NCBI RefSeq assembly: GCF_049243985.1
Contig: NC_135375.1
Span: 21,948,490 to 22,012,489 of the forward strand
Length of the DNA stretch: 64,000 nt
Direction: 5' to 3'
From: Paroedura picta
Taxonomy: Eukaryota > Chordata > Lepidosauria > Squamata > Gekkonidae
The position numbers were made by a program, and so were the translations under genes. The notes beneath the pieces were generated by a model. It worked only from the letters and a program-made list of their open reading frames with translations. It made no database searches and was not told the DNA's origin. How positions within the stretch are numbered: position 1 is the first letter of the stretch; every line of letters begins with the position of its first letter. Shown here in pieces: positions 1-10,310 of the stretch.

Positions 1-158
1 CAAAGCGCCATTCACCTGCCCACCTCAGGCACCAAATAGTTTAGGCACACCACTGATTTGGATACCCTGAGCCAAAAATATGCCTGAAAAATACTTTACC
101 AGTATTTTTCTGGTATATTTCGGCAGGTGACCTGTTAGTAGTTGCAAAGCAAATGGGC

Positions 159-648
159 GAAGAGGACAGGTTGGCCACAGCAAAGTATGAAGTAGCTGAG
201 TCGTTTTTAATATGGATCAGCACATAAAGCCAAAATGTGGACTGGCAAAAAGACGTGTTTTCATGGCTTTCCTCAGCGGCTTAGTAAAGATAGTGGCAAG
301 TTTTACATTCAACTTTGATGCTGATTTGCAAGAGGGCTCAAACTATTGATCTGTATTGAATCAAAATAAAACTATTGAGCAGAAAATTGCAGAAGAGATC
401 TTCAATGGGGAACGAGTACTGATAGTTTAGTTTACAAAGAGGAAGAGGAGGAGGAGGAGGAGAGGAAGAAGAGGAAGAAGAAGAATTGGTTCTTATATGC
501 CATTATTTTGCCTTTATCTTTACTAAGACACTTGAGGAAAGCTGTGATAAATTGTCATTTCACCGGTCCATGATTTGGCTTTATGTACCTGATCTGAATT
601 AAAAACTACTCTTCTACTTCATACTTTGTTGTGGCCTGTCTGTCAGCT
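159..648. repeat. Large imperfect inverted repeat
   Basis: The left arm (about 159-300) and the reverse complement of the right arm (about 510-648) align over roughly 140 bases with perhaps a quarter of positions changed. Shared blocks include CAAAGTATGAAGTAG, ACATAAAGCCAAA and CTTAGTAAAGATA. The spacer of about 210 bases holds a SINE-A tail fragment. No clear target duplication was found. It could be an old foldback transposon or an inverted duplication. Confidence 0.7.
435..502 (-). mobile_element. SINE-A 3' tail fragment
   Basis: A purine-rich GAG/GAA run is followed by ATTGGTTCTTATATGCC. That is the reverse complement of the SINE-A ending (GGCATATAAGAACCAA followed by CTT repeats). Only the 3' end is present. 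Confidence 0.6.
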
Positions 649-1125
649 GACCCCCATGTGAGACCTGGAGACCAGAATGAGGAGGGATGACAGATATCAG
701 TGACCCCAGAGAAAAACTGCTGCTTTGCAGAAAGGTCCCTAGGGTATGACACGCTGCCACATACTATGACCTTTCTGATGGCAGTGTGTGACCAAGCACT
801 ACTGTGGCCACCCAGAGGGAGGCAGCTTTAGCATCTGGCCTAAGAAGAAAGCAAAACTTGACCATCTCCTGGCGATTTATATCCAGCAGCCTCTTACAGT
901 TTACAAGCGATGATTAATAATCATATAGCACTCAAAAGACTAATAAAAGGAGAAAAGCCACTATTATAACATAAGACTCATAAAGTGAGAAAAGCCACTT
1001 CTATTAAAAATTAACTTCTGTGGCGGTTTCTTTCATTAACCACAGTGAATTTAATTCTTTTTTTTAATCACAGACATGACATTTTCCCCTTATTATTTTG
1101 GAAGGGGGGAAGTGTGTTAAATTAT
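649..1125. other. No recognised feature
   Basis: I see no gene or repeat family here. The segment is moderately AT-rich from about 900 onward. Confidence 0.5.
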
Positions 1126-1200
1126 ACGCATGGACAGATGAAGCTGCCTTCTACTGAATCAGACCTTCCATCCATCAAAGCCAATACTGCTGACTCAGGT
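1126..1200 (-). mobile_element. SINE-C 3' fragment
   Basis: The motif GAAGCTGCCTTCTACTGAATC followed by a TGCTGACTCAGG end is the reverse complement of the 3' half of SINE-C (compare the plus-strand copies near 15.1 and 44.9 kb). Confidence 0.5.
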
Positions 1201-1221
1201 TGTTAGCAGCCCCCCCCCCCC

Positions 1222-1762
1222 AAGGTTAAAGTGACCAGAATTAAGGGAACATAAGGCAGAATGTGCCGCCGCTGGGGCCCCCTCCCCCACGACTGGGCTC
1301 AAGAAGGTTGGTGGCAAGCCCCTCCTCCCTCCCCCCGACTGGCCTCAAGAAGGGCATTGGTGGGCCCCCCTCTCCCTCCCTCCCTCCCCTCCTGGCTTCA
1401 AGAAGGGTGGCGGTGGCAGCAGCTCAGGAAGAGCCTGGCAGACGGATCCATGGAGGCAGGAAGGTGCGAGCGGCGGCAGCAGAACGGCGGGCCCCGGCGG
1501 GAATGGCAGCACCGTGCAAGCCCCACCCCGGAGCCCGGGGGCCTGCACGGGGGCCTCCTGAGCCCGGCCTGCCTGCTGGGCTGTCTGCTGGGCAGCCGCG
1601 CAGCACGCAGCAAATAAAATAAAATATAATACATTTTTTTAAAATTAAAAATTGGAGAAGGCTGTGGGACATCTGGAAAACGCCGCAAGATGCGGAGCAA
1701 ATGCCCCTAAATGCGGGACTTTCCCGTTAAAGGCGGGACGACTGGCCACCTTACTCAAGGTC
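1222..1762. repeat. GC-rich unclassified interspersed repeat
   Basis: A GC-rich block of about 540 bases sits in AT-rich DNA. Its ends are loosely inverted: AAGGTTAAAGTGACCAG at the left, and AAGGTGGCCAGTCGTCCCG as the reverse complement of the right. The interior contains short repeats of a CTCAAGAAGG-containing unit. Overlapping open frames on both strands (1261-1700) come from its composition and are not proteins. It is probably a non-autonomous DNA element, but only one copy is present. Confidence 0.45.
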
Positions 1763-2339
1763 TTCCCACAAGGTGATTAGGCTTCTCACCTTCTAATATT
1801 CCTTTTACTTATCATATGGTGTCTGTAGAATAGCCAGGAGAGCCAAGGATTGTCTGGCAGCCAGGCAAGGGACTTTGGGAGGTGGTTGTCTGCCCCCACA
1901 TCACCATGCTCCCATCAAGACTGCTTTATGAGAATTCGCTTTCTTACTCAAAGTATGCTCATGTTTTTAAGTGCTTTATAGCTGGAAGCACAATATCTAT
2001 TCAACCACCTTTTAACTCAAAGAATGCTCAAAAGGAAGCTGGGAATGGGAAGGCAATTGGGGGGACTCACATCAGATTCCAAAGGGACTGTGAAGGACTG
2101 TGGCAAAACGTTCAATAGAAAGCACTAAAAGAAACTTCAAAAGATGATTCGTTTTTGTAACACGAACTGCCGGTTTTCACCTCTCCCTGTTTTTCAGGTT
2201 TTCTCAAGTTCTAGAACTTCCACGGCAGCCGGCAAGTCCAAGAGGAGTTGTGGTGGTGGTGGGGGACAGACACACCAGTGACACAATGGTGTACTCTTCC
2301 AGGGAAAAAAACAACAAACTGAATTGACATCATTACGTT
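1763..2339. other. No recognised feature
   Basis: No repeat family or convincing coding region was recognised. An open frame at 1882-2118 has no recognisable motif. Confidence 0.5.
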
Positions 2340-2549
2340 GGGGGTGATGTGGTTAAGAGCAGTGGCTTGTATTCTGGAGAGCTGGTTTTAATTTCCCACT
2401 CCTCCACATGCAGCTAGCTGGGTAACCTTTGGCTAGTTACAGTCCTGTTATAGCCGTTCTCACATCGCAGTTCTTACAGAGTTCTCTCAGCCTCATCTAC
2501 CTTGCAGGGTGTCTCTCGTGGACAGAGGAAGGGAAGGTGATTGTAAGCC
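2340..2549 (+). mobile_element. SINE-A, old diverged copy
   Basis: The order of SINE-A blocks is kept: GTGGTTAAGAGCAGTGGCTT, CACTCCTCCACATGCAGC, AGCTGGGTAACC, CTCTCAGCCTCATCTACC and GGAAGGTGATTGTAAGCC. The 3' tail is missing. Confidence 0.75.
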
Positions 2550-2747
2550 AAAAAGGAAGGAGGCCGAGGATAATCTCAATAGATGGGCAGGAATTAGATG
2601 TTGTGGGAACAAAACCTGAAAAACGGGTTTTAGAGTAAGGGCCTTGAAGGTTCATAGATACAGCATTTAGGTTCAAATTGTGCTTGCTGTCCTTGCCCAC
2701 ACCCAGGGTAATGGATGTACATAGTCTTTCAGAGTTCTGTTCACTAT

Positions 2748-2885
2748 ACTTAGGGTTGGCAGAAGATTTTGAGGGCAGTTCCTGGGGATCGTGGCGTTTG
2801 GGGAAGATATGTCACTTCCCGGTGATGCTCTAGGAATTTTCCTTAATCTCTATGATAAAGACCACAGAAACATGGGGAAATGTAT
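2748..2885 (+). repeat. Repeat E fragment
   Basis: It contains ATGTCACTTCC, GATGCTCTAGGAATT and AATCTCTATGATAAAGACCA. Those blocks recur at 33.57-33.84 kb (two tandem-like versions) and weakly near 8.52 kb. The class is unknown. Confidence 0.45.
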
Positions 2886-3129
2886 ATAGTGTTACTATGG
2901 AGGCAATTTCATGTCTATTTTTCCTTCAGGGAGGGGTATTGTGGCTGAGAACAGGAGTTTAACTACTGTGGATTGGCAAAATGGCATACCTAAATACACT
3001 TCCTATGTATTATGTTCACCCAACCTTACAGCATTCCTGTAAATAGGTCAGTATTGTTTTCCTTCCCCAGTGCACCCCAATACCATCTCACATAGCACAT
3101 AATTAAATTATGAAAATTGCTGCATCTCG

Positions 3130-3240
3130 TGATAGTGAGGGCTGCATATTTAGATGGCTTTAAAAGAGGATTAGACAAACTCATGTCAACGGAGATTAAT
3201 CATAATGGTTAAAAGGAACCTCCGTAGAAGCAGTGTATAT
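3130..3240 (+). repeat. Repeat H fragment
   Basis: GGCTTTAAAAGAGGATTAGACAA resembles the start of the better copy at 59.45-59.72 kb. The family ends in a phrase like GATCCAGCAGGGCTCTTCTTA. The class is uncertain; it is perhaps a LINE 3' region. Confidence 0.4.
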
Positions 3241-3401
3241 TTGATTACCTAACTGCTGTGTGTGGCGGGGGGGGGGGGGGTGGCAAGAAAAGAAGGGACT
3301 TGGGTCTCTGTGCCTTGTTTGAAGACATTTCTGTGACATCGGGAGATGGAATACTGAATCAGATGGATCGGGTTGCTGCTTGTGTTCACGCATAGATTCT
3401 T

Positions 3402-3434
3402 ACATTTGTGTGTGTGTGTGTGTGTGTGTGTGTA
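3402..3434. repeat. (TG)n microsatellite
   Basis: A near-perfect TG run. It abuts the 3' end of the minus-strand RTE LINE, so it probably began as that element's AC-type tail. Confidence 0.85.
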
Positions 3435-3648
3435 TTAAGTTCCATCAAGTCACTTCTGACTTATGGCAACACTATGAATGAAGGACCTCCCAAATGTCCT
3501 GTTGTTTGCAGCCTTGCTCAGATCTTACAAACTTAACGCCATGGTATCATGTTGAGTCCTCCGCTTTCTCTGCAGTCAATTTTCCCTACGACTCTTGTCT
3601 TGTTATGTGACCAAAGTACAATAGCCTCTGTTTAGTCGTGTTGTGTCA

Positions 3649-4612
3649 ACTGCATTGGCTTCCAGTTCTGCATCGTGTTCAAGGTTTTGGTTTTAACCTT
3701 TAAGGACTTACGTGGCTTGGGCCCTGGGTATCTGAGGAACCACCTCTCTGAATCCGTTCCCCAGAGAGCACTTTGTTCTAGTAATGCCAACCAGCTGAAG
3801 ATCCCTGACCCTAAAGAAGGCTGATTGGCCTTGACCAGGCCACAGCCTTTTTTGGCCCTGCCCTCTGCCCGGTGGAATGAACTCCCCAGGGAGATCAGGG
3901 CCCTATTAGAACTGGCTAAGTTTCACAGGGCCTGCAAGACAGAGCTCTTCCACTGGCCTTATGTTTAAAGCCAACTGGGAATCATTAGTTATCTGTCGAG
4001 CCTCTCTTTCTCCTCCCCTTCTCCTGATTCCTCACACCCTCGCTGCATAATGAAATGACACAACATGTTCTATTTAAGTATATTTTAAAACTTAATAATT
4101 TTAAATTAACTGATGTGTTTATATTTTAATGGACTGCATTTATTATATTAGGCTTTTGAACTCTGGTGCTGGAGAAGACTCTTGCGAGTCGCTTGGACTG
4201 CAAGGCGAACAAACCGGTCAGTCCTAGAGGAGATTAGCCCGGACTGCTCCTTAGAAGGCCAGATCCTGAAGATGAAACTCAAATACTTTGGCCACCTCAT
4301 GAGAAGGAAGGACTCCCTGGAGAAGAGCCTAATGCTGGGAGCGATCAAGGGCAAAAGAAGAAGGGGACGACAGAGAATGAGGTGGCTGGATGGAGTCACT
4401 GAAGCAGTCGGTGCAAACTTAAATGGACTCCACGGAATGGTAGAGGACAGGAAGGCCTGGAGGATCATTGTCCATGGGGTCGCGATGGGTCGGACACGAC
4501 TTCGCACCTAACAACAACAACAACAATTTATTATATTATGATCACAGCCCTGAGACAGTAAGCCTGAGAGAGGTGGTATACAAATGAAATAATAAACAAA
4601 CTAGTAAATCAA
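3649..4612 (+). mobile_element. L2-type LINE 3' region, interrupted by BovB
   Basis: Translation of about 3655-3960 gives broken pieces typical of the L2 C-terminus: LHWLPV-like, FKVLVLTFKDLRGLGPGYL, and WNELPREIRA followed by CKTELFHW. The 3' untranslated part runs to about 4612 with CAGCCCTGAGACAG and AATAATAAAC. A BovB end splits this tail at 4151-4525. The element is 5' truncated and inactive. Confidence 0.75.
4151..4525 (+). mobile_element. BovB LINE 3' end with 13-bp target duplication
   Basis: The open frame (about 4151-4511) reads through LEEISPDCSLEGQILKMK, KYFGHLMRRKDSLEKSLMLG and KGKRRRGRQRMRWLDG, then DRKAWRIIVHGVAMGRTRL. This is the familiar BovB/RTE C-terminus. The tail is TAACAACAACAACAACA. 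ATTTATTATATTA occurs on both sides (4138-4150 and 4526-4538), giving a perfect 13-bp target duplication. Only the last ~375 bases inserted (5' truncation). Its open frame suggests it is fairly young. Confidence 0.93.
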
Positions 4613-4735
4613 AGTGAGCTTCTAGGGAGAGTTCAGACTTGCTTTATTGAGAGCCCAGTTATTTGTCTTTTTTGGGAGGTCTAGTATCTGTAAAACTCTC
4701 TTCCAATATAACATTTCATATGAATCTTCTATCAA

Positions 4736-5237
4736 AAGCATTTAGATCTTTGCTACTTCAAGCTTCATTTCTCCTTCATTTCAAAGAGGTGATTTAGAAC
4801 AATGCTTGTTTCAGTCAAAACAAGTCCTCAGCAAATTCCTCATTACATAAGCAATTGTTCTTTAAGTGCTTTTCCATCTAAGTTCGATTCTGAATCACAG
4901 ATGAAGAGCTAGAAGCTCATAGGAAAGTACTGTTCAGAAGTATTTTTCTCACCCGCATCTGTTGTAAAGATGCAATAACAGATAACATTAATTGATGATT
5001 AAGGCAGTTCAACCAACAATATCAAGAAACATGACGGTGCTCAGGGTAAACATCCAGAATTCAAGTGATAGGCATCCCGTGTCATTCAACACCATAGAAT
5101 GTCATTCCTTCTCTGCTGATGAATAGGATCACCGAATTAATGGATGATAAAGGCAGTTCAACCCACAATATCAAGGAACATGACAGTGCTGAAGGCTCGT
5201 GTCAAAGCATTCTTCTTTTCTGTGTATTTATTTATCA
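4736..5237. repeat. Diverged direct duplication in otherwise unassigned DNA
   Basis: A block of about 55 bases near 4990-5046 recurs at about 5137-5193, 147 bases later. Shared parts are AAGGCAGTTCAACC and AACATGAC(A/G)GTGCT. No other feature was recognised here. Confidence 0.6.
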
Positions 5238-5253
5238 TATGGCATGTGTGTAA

Positions 5254-5530
5254 AGAGCCTCTTGTGGTGCAGAGTGGTAAGGCAGCCGTCTGAAAGCTTT
5301 GCCCATGAGGCTGGGAGTTCAATCCCAGCAGCCGGCTCAAGGTTGACTCAGCCTTCCATCCTTCCGAGGTCGGTAAAATGAGGACCCAGCTTGCTGGGGG
5401 GTAAACGGTAATGACTGGGGAAGGCACTGGCAAACCACCCCGTATTGAGTCTGCCATGAAAATGCTGGAGGGTGTCACCCCAAGGGTCAGACATGACTCG
5501 GTGCTTGCACAGGGGATACCTTTACCTTTT
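5254..5530 (+). mobile_element. SINE-B, full length, 15-bp target duplication
   Basis: The head AGAGCCTCTTGTGGTGCAGAG carries a tRNA-like A box, and GAGTTCAATCCC is the B box. The body runs through TTCCATCCTTCCGAGGTCGG to the tail ending CCTTTACCTTT. TATGGCATGTGTGTA is repeated exactly at 5238-5252 and 5531-5545. This is the best-preserved SINE-B in the window. The tail contains GGGTCAGACATGACT (5484-5498), which is shared with RTE LINE ends. Confidence 0.93.
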
Positions 5531-5636
5531 TATGGCATGTGTGTAGCACAACCAGGAAATACTAGGATTCTCTGGAAACCAGGTAAGGGATATTTGGAAG
5601 TAGTTTGCCATTGCCTGCCTCTGCATCGTGTATTTT

Positions 5637-5760
5637 TTATTTTTTAATATTTATTTGTTTGTTTGTTTGTTTTTTTACCTGCCACTCCCAGCAAGCTGGC
5701 TCACGGCGAGTTACAATGATCAACCCCGCAGTAAAATAATAAAATATACCCCTTAAAAAC
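5637..5760 (-). mobile_element. LINE 3' tail (probable L2 type)
   Basis: TTTATTTGTTTG-type sequence leads into CTGCCACTCCCAGCAAGCTGG and GGCGAGTTACAATG. This is the reverse complement of the tail seen on the plus strand at 34.97-35.03 kb (CCCACCGCGAGCC then AAATAA repeats). Confidence 0.5.
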
Positions 5761-5900
5761 ATTCCTTCCCAGGTGAAAAAATACAACCCTCATCCCCCCC
5801 CCCCCCCGGGTCAGCAGCCTCCCTAAAGTGCCTCAGAGAGGATGTCCATGGGGAGCCAGCTGACATGGCTAAGCCGGGGAGGGATTCTCTGATCTCAGTT

Positions 5901-6190
5901 GAGAGCCAGTTTGGTGTAGTGGTTAGGAGTGCGGACTTCTAATCTGGCATGCCGGGTTCAATTCTGCGCTCCCCCACATGCAACCAGCTGGGTGACCTTG
6001 GGCTCGCCACGGCACTGATAAAACTGTTCTGACCGGGCAGTGATACCAGGGCTCTCTCAGCCTCACCCACCCCACAGGGTGTCTGTTGTGGGGAGAGGAA
6101 TGGGAAGGCGACTGTAAGCCGCTTTGAGCCTCCTTTGGGTAGGGAAAAGCGGTATATAAGAGCCACATATAAGCGCAGCATATAAGAGCC

Positions 6191-6221
<31 letters not shown>

Positions 6222-6282
6222 CTTCTTCTTCTTCTTCTTCTTCTTCTTCTTCTTCTTCTTCTTCTTCTTCTTCTTCTTCTTC
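5901..6282 (+). mobile_element. SINE-A with long (CTT)n tail
   Basis: Full-length tRNA-derived SINE. The A-box region is TGGTGTAGTGGTTAGGAG, the B-box region is GGGTTCAATTC, then the body, then TATAAGAGCC and about 93 bases of CTT repeats (6190-6282). The end of the body is duplicated (TATAAG...AGCC twice). Long minus-strand frames of polyglutamate or polylysine arise from this tail and are not genes. Confidence 0.95.
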
Positions 6283-6345
6283 AATTGCCCTGGCCTCAAC
6301 CAAATGCCTGGTGGAAAAGCCCTTCTAGTCCTTGGAAGTCTCCTA
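6283..6345 (-). mobile_element. L2 fragment
   Basis: CCTGGCCTCAACCAAATGCC and GGTGGAAAAGC are the reverse complement of the L2 motif that encodes ELFHQTF-like residues. Only this short end is present, next to the SINE-A tail. Confidence 0.5.
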
Positions 6346-6802
6346 TCTAAATGCTTGCCAGGGATGACCACACATAGCTTCCAAGGTTGACAAGATTGGC
6401 CTTGTTTGGGTATCCTGGCCAGGGCACCTCTTCATCTAATACCAATTTCAGCCATCAGGTCTACCGTCCTTCTCCATCGCTCGTCACATTGCTGAGTAAC
6501 GCAACCTCTCATTTTGAGATGCCCCACTGGTTGGCCCCACTCTGTCTACTGATGGGGCGCATTACAAGTAATATCTATGAAAAGGAACTCAATTCTGAAA
6601 TAGAGTTTTCTTCATATGCAAATCAAAGCATTTCTAAATGCCGTCAGAGTCTAGACGCTTCTGCATTAACTGTCATGGTACGTAGGCTACGACACAGAAC
6701 ACATTTCGTGGTTTTTCTTCTCATTCCAGTTCATCTCCCTGTGACTCTCCTCTTATTCTGTTCTGCCAAGAGGAATGCTAATTTTTGCGTTTCTCCTGCA
6801 TG

Positions 6803-7120
6803 CAGGGTTGCCAGTGCTGGGCTGGGAAATTCCTGGAGATATGGGAGTGGAAGAAGGGATTTGGAGCGGGGAGGGACCTCTGCAAAGTTTAATGCCATAG
6901 AACCCATCTTCCAAAGCAGCCATTTTCCCCAGGGGAACTGAGGCCCATTCTGCACACGCTAGATAATGTGCTTTCAATGCAATTTCGAAGTAGATTTTCC
7001 TGTTCTGCACAGAAAAATCCAGCTGCAAAAGCACACTGAAAGTGCATTATCCAGTGTGTGCGGAATGGGCGTAAGCTCTTTAGTTTGGAGACTGGTTGTA
7101 ATTCTGGGAAATCACTGGTG
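6803..7120 (+). repeat. Repeat D, split by a palindromic MITE
   Basis: It starts AGGGTTGCCAGTGCTGGGCTG. CCAAAGCAGCCATTTTCCCC and GGGGAACTGA follow, and after the insertion TTTGGAGACTGGTTGTAATT. The same order is seen at 35.88 and 55.04 kb. The family is probably a non-autonomous DNA element with GGGTTGCCA ends. Confidence 0.65.
6943..7070. mobile_element. Palindromic MITE with GCCCATTC ends
   Basis: The left end is GCCCATTCTGCACACGCTAG and the inverted right end is GCCCATTCCGCACACACTGG. Inside are GATAATG and CTTTCAATGCA blocks in inverted order. It lies inside repeat D. The superfamily is uncertain. Confidence 0.75.
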
Positions 7121-7226
7121 GGTCCATTCCACACACATTGGATAATGCACTTTAGAAGGAGATTTTCCAGTTTTGCACATGAAAATCCAGCTGTAAAAGT
7201 TCATTAAAAGTGCATTATCCAATGTA
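7121..7226. mobile_element. Second copy of the GCCCATTC MITE, older
   Basis: CATTCCACACACATTGGATAA and the inverted AAGTGCATTATCCAATGT repeat the structure of the element at 6943-7070, with the last bases lost. Confidence 0.7.
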
Positions 7227-9599
7227 TCCTACTAGGAGTTTAGCAAACAACTTTACCTGCAGACCATGATTCCAGTGTGATTTGTTCCTACTTTGAAGCC
7301 TGCTTTTGCCGCTAATGCCAAGTGTGTCCACTGAGAAATTCATTGGGGGATCTGATAGGTTTCTCATTGTGGGTAGGTGGGGAAATTACAAAAATAGTGG
7401 GAACAGATTGACAAAAATAGCTGGAACAGATTGAAAGCTGCTTCAGTTCTGGAACCAAGATTAGAAATTCACCTAATTAAACTTTAGCATCATGTTAATG
7501 GAGATCTGAATGAACACATGGATCACAATCCCATTTCCCACCAAAAAAATCAGGAGCAGAATAAGGTAAATCTGTCCCCTTCAAATATCTTTGGGAATCA
7601 ATGGGATTTGTCAGTTCTGAATTTTGGCTGCAGTATAGGACACCAGTTTGGATTTTAAATCCTATTGATAGTCTAATATATAAACTGAGTGGAATATTCC
7701 ATGTACCAAACCTTCCTTGGATGCTTCGGGTATTTTTCCATCTGCCTAGTTTACATAATGAGAAGGACTGGTTTAGAAAATTGTCGTTGGAGCAGCGCAG
7801 TAGGAAAAAGGGGGAAATACACTTTTAATTAAATTGTTTTGCATAGCACTTGGCCACAACAAATGATTATAATAAGGGACATACTACTGGCATCAGCTAG
7901 GATTTTAACAGCACCAGCCTAAGATGGACAAATGATCTTCTAAATTCATTGACTTCAATGCACTTACAAGGGTGTAACTGTTTGGGATTGCATTGTTAAG
8001 AATGTATGGGCAATATCAAAGAGTATTTGTTTGGATTTTTTGGGGGCCTTGAAAGTCACTGAGTGTCCCACCCAGCAATTAAGAGCCTGCATTTATTCAA
8101 TTAAAATGGAAACATGGCAGAGATCTTTATGCTTCTGCATTGAATTAGGGCACAGGTACACAGTAGCTACTGCCTGCCACCACCCCAAGCACACTCATCC
8201 AACAGTATATAATTATTATATAACCTTTAAATTGCCAGGGCACTTCTAAGTGTGGGAGTTTCGTTTTGTGGGTTAGCATTCAGCAGCAGTACACACCATT
8301 CCAACACCTTTCAGCTGCATATCCTGACCCAGCTTCATCCCTACATCTCCACAGCTTGAATATGATACGTGGAGATAAACCATGAAATAGCTGTTCTATC
8401 CATGTCCCAACCAATATCCCTGCTTAGGCTTTCTAGCTGCCCATCCACTGCAGGTACGCCCCTGTCCAGCCCCAGTGAAGGGGGGGGGGGAGGCCAGAAA
8501 ATGGCCTCCACGATGACACTCTAGGAATTCCCACGTGTATTTCTGCTCCTTCCATAGAGATTAGAGGTAAGTCCTAGAGGGTCAGCCACAAGGGATGCCA
8601 CATTTCCCGCACCCACCTAGGGCATGACTCAAAATCTTCCAGGTTGTGCTAGCAGGATACTCTTTCTCCCCAAAATGACCTTTACACTTGAAGAGGCCAC
8701 AGGGCGCTAGTGCTGGCTATCATTCCCCCTATCTGTTCTTGAGCCATCCTATAGAAACTAGCCTTCCCCTTCTCTCTGGCCCATGCTTGTGCTGCTGCCC
8801 CCTATAGAACTTCATCTCTGTTCTCCACTTTTCCTCCAGGTCAGAGTGCTCTGGGGCCTGACAGGGCCTAGCAGCACACTTGTTCACCCTTTCAAGAAAT
8901 GACTGTCCCATTCATTCTCCAAGAACTCAAAGCCCAGTCAACCACTGCTAGTTCTTCCCCCAAACAGCAAGATTCCAGAACCACCCTACATTCTATTTCT
9001 AGATTATCCTTTCCATCAGAACTCCCTGAACAAATGGGATGGAAAAGCATTGAAATAATATCATGCTATTTTAGTGTTATGGAGGAGGATGGTTCACATG
9101 CCTTTGTTTCCCCATACCAAAAAAAAAATCATTTATTTTGAGGGATTTGTGTGTCTGGGAGATTTACGAAACAATTTTCCACCCTGTGAATAGTTGAGAT
9201 AAACCGGCATACAGCTGTCATTGCATTGGGATGTAAAGGGACATCTGCTTCTAATTACTCATCTTATTAATATGGAGGGACTATCCCAGGGCAGTTCAGT
9301 TTTGTTTTCCTGGAGCTCATCAAGTAAGAAATTATTCTCAAAAACCAACCTTTGTTTTACCTACTTGAAGAAGACCTCTTCCAAACGCAAGTGATGCTCC
9401 TGTTAAACTTAGAAGGGAAAGCAGGTGAACCATTCTAGGACTTTATAATTAAGTGATTACAGACCTATGAATATTTTGTGAGCCCGGTTGGGATGAATGA
9501 CTTCTTCCTGCTAGAAACACACAGGCCTTCCTTTGTCTTGAGAGGTCTTTCTCTTATTGTTTGATGATACAGCAGGAGATCCAAACTGTCCATAAAGTG
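7227..9599. other. Mostly unassigned DNA
   Basis: I recognise no gene. A weak repeat E piece (GACACTCTAGGAATTCCCAC) lies near 8515-8580. A motif common in old reptile repeats (TTGACTTCAATGCACTTAC) lies near 7950. The rest looks single-copy. Confidence 0.5.
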
Positions 9600-10310
9600 C
9601 AACTGCAAATGTTAAGAGCCAGGACGTGATCCTGGATACCACTCTGTCTGCAGAGACCCAGATCACAAATGATGCCCATCAAGCATTTTATCATTTTTGA
9701 CAGGTGTGACAACTCGCGCCCTACATGCCGGCATCTAACCTCACCACTGTGATCCATGCAACAATCACTTCCAGGCTAGACTACTGCAACTCGCTCTACA
9801 CTGGGCTTCCCTTGAAGCTGCTCCAGAAGCTCCATCTGTTCCAGAATGCAGCCAATTGGATCCTTACTGTGACCCAGTATGGGGAGGACATATTCAATTT
9901 GTGCTCTCCCAACTGCACTGGCTCCAGATTGGAGACCGGATCAGGTTCAAGATTTTGGTATTAACCTAAATAGTCTGGGGCCATCATATCTTTGGGATAG
10001 TCACTCCCATTATCCTCCCCCCCCCAAGAGTGCTAAGAACCAGCAACTGAAATTTGCTCAGGGTCACCAGCCCCAAAGAGGTGAACTGGCTTCACTCAGG
10101 GCCAGGGCATTCTCACTTGTGGCCCCAGCCTGGTGGAGTTCTCTGCCAAATGACATTAGGGCCCTGCAAGACAGAGCTGTTCCACCAGACCTATGGTTGA
10201 GGCCAGAGTTAACATTGAGAAGATGGTGGCCTCCTTGTCTGAAAGTCCACCCACAGGTACATAAATATTGTGTACTGAACCTGGGTGAATTGCTATAATC
10301 AGCCCTGTCT
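9600..10310 (+). mobile_element. L2-type LINE, C-terminal part of ORF2
   Basis: Translations in shifting frames give VIHATITSRLDYCNSLYTGL, LPLKLLQKLHLFQNAANWIL and LASLRARAFSLVAPAWWSSLPNDIRA. These are hallmarks of the L2 reverse-transcriptase C-terminal half (consensus like TSRLDYCNALYLGLP and RLWNSLP). It is 5' truncated and broken by stops and frameshifts. This is the best L2 remnant in the window. Confidence 0.88.

Larger units (their letters stand above)
3435..4735 (-). mobile_element. RTE-type LINE 3' region, split by an L2
   Basis: Two pieces (3435-3648 and about 4613-4735) form one minus-strand RTE LINE. The reverse complement of the left piece encodes a phrase like LLYFGHITRQES, matching the YFGH(I/L)MRR region at the C-terminus of RTE reverse transcriptase proteins. 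The left edge carries the tail block CATAAGTCAGAAGTGACTTGA. The right piece resumes with GCTTCTAGGGAGAGTTCAG, the same order seen in the copy at 49.2 kb. The L2 between them is a later insertion. Confidence 0.65.

Noticed and set aside
1261-1700. Overlapping GC-rich open frames on both strands, possible CpG-island promoter or first exon
   Set aside because: The block has loosely inverted ends typical of a repeat, frames are open in several phases at once, and no conserved motif or splice context is visible.
5923-6371. Long minus-strand frames with polyglutamate or polylysine
   Set aside because: They are read from the (CTT)n tail of a SINE-A.
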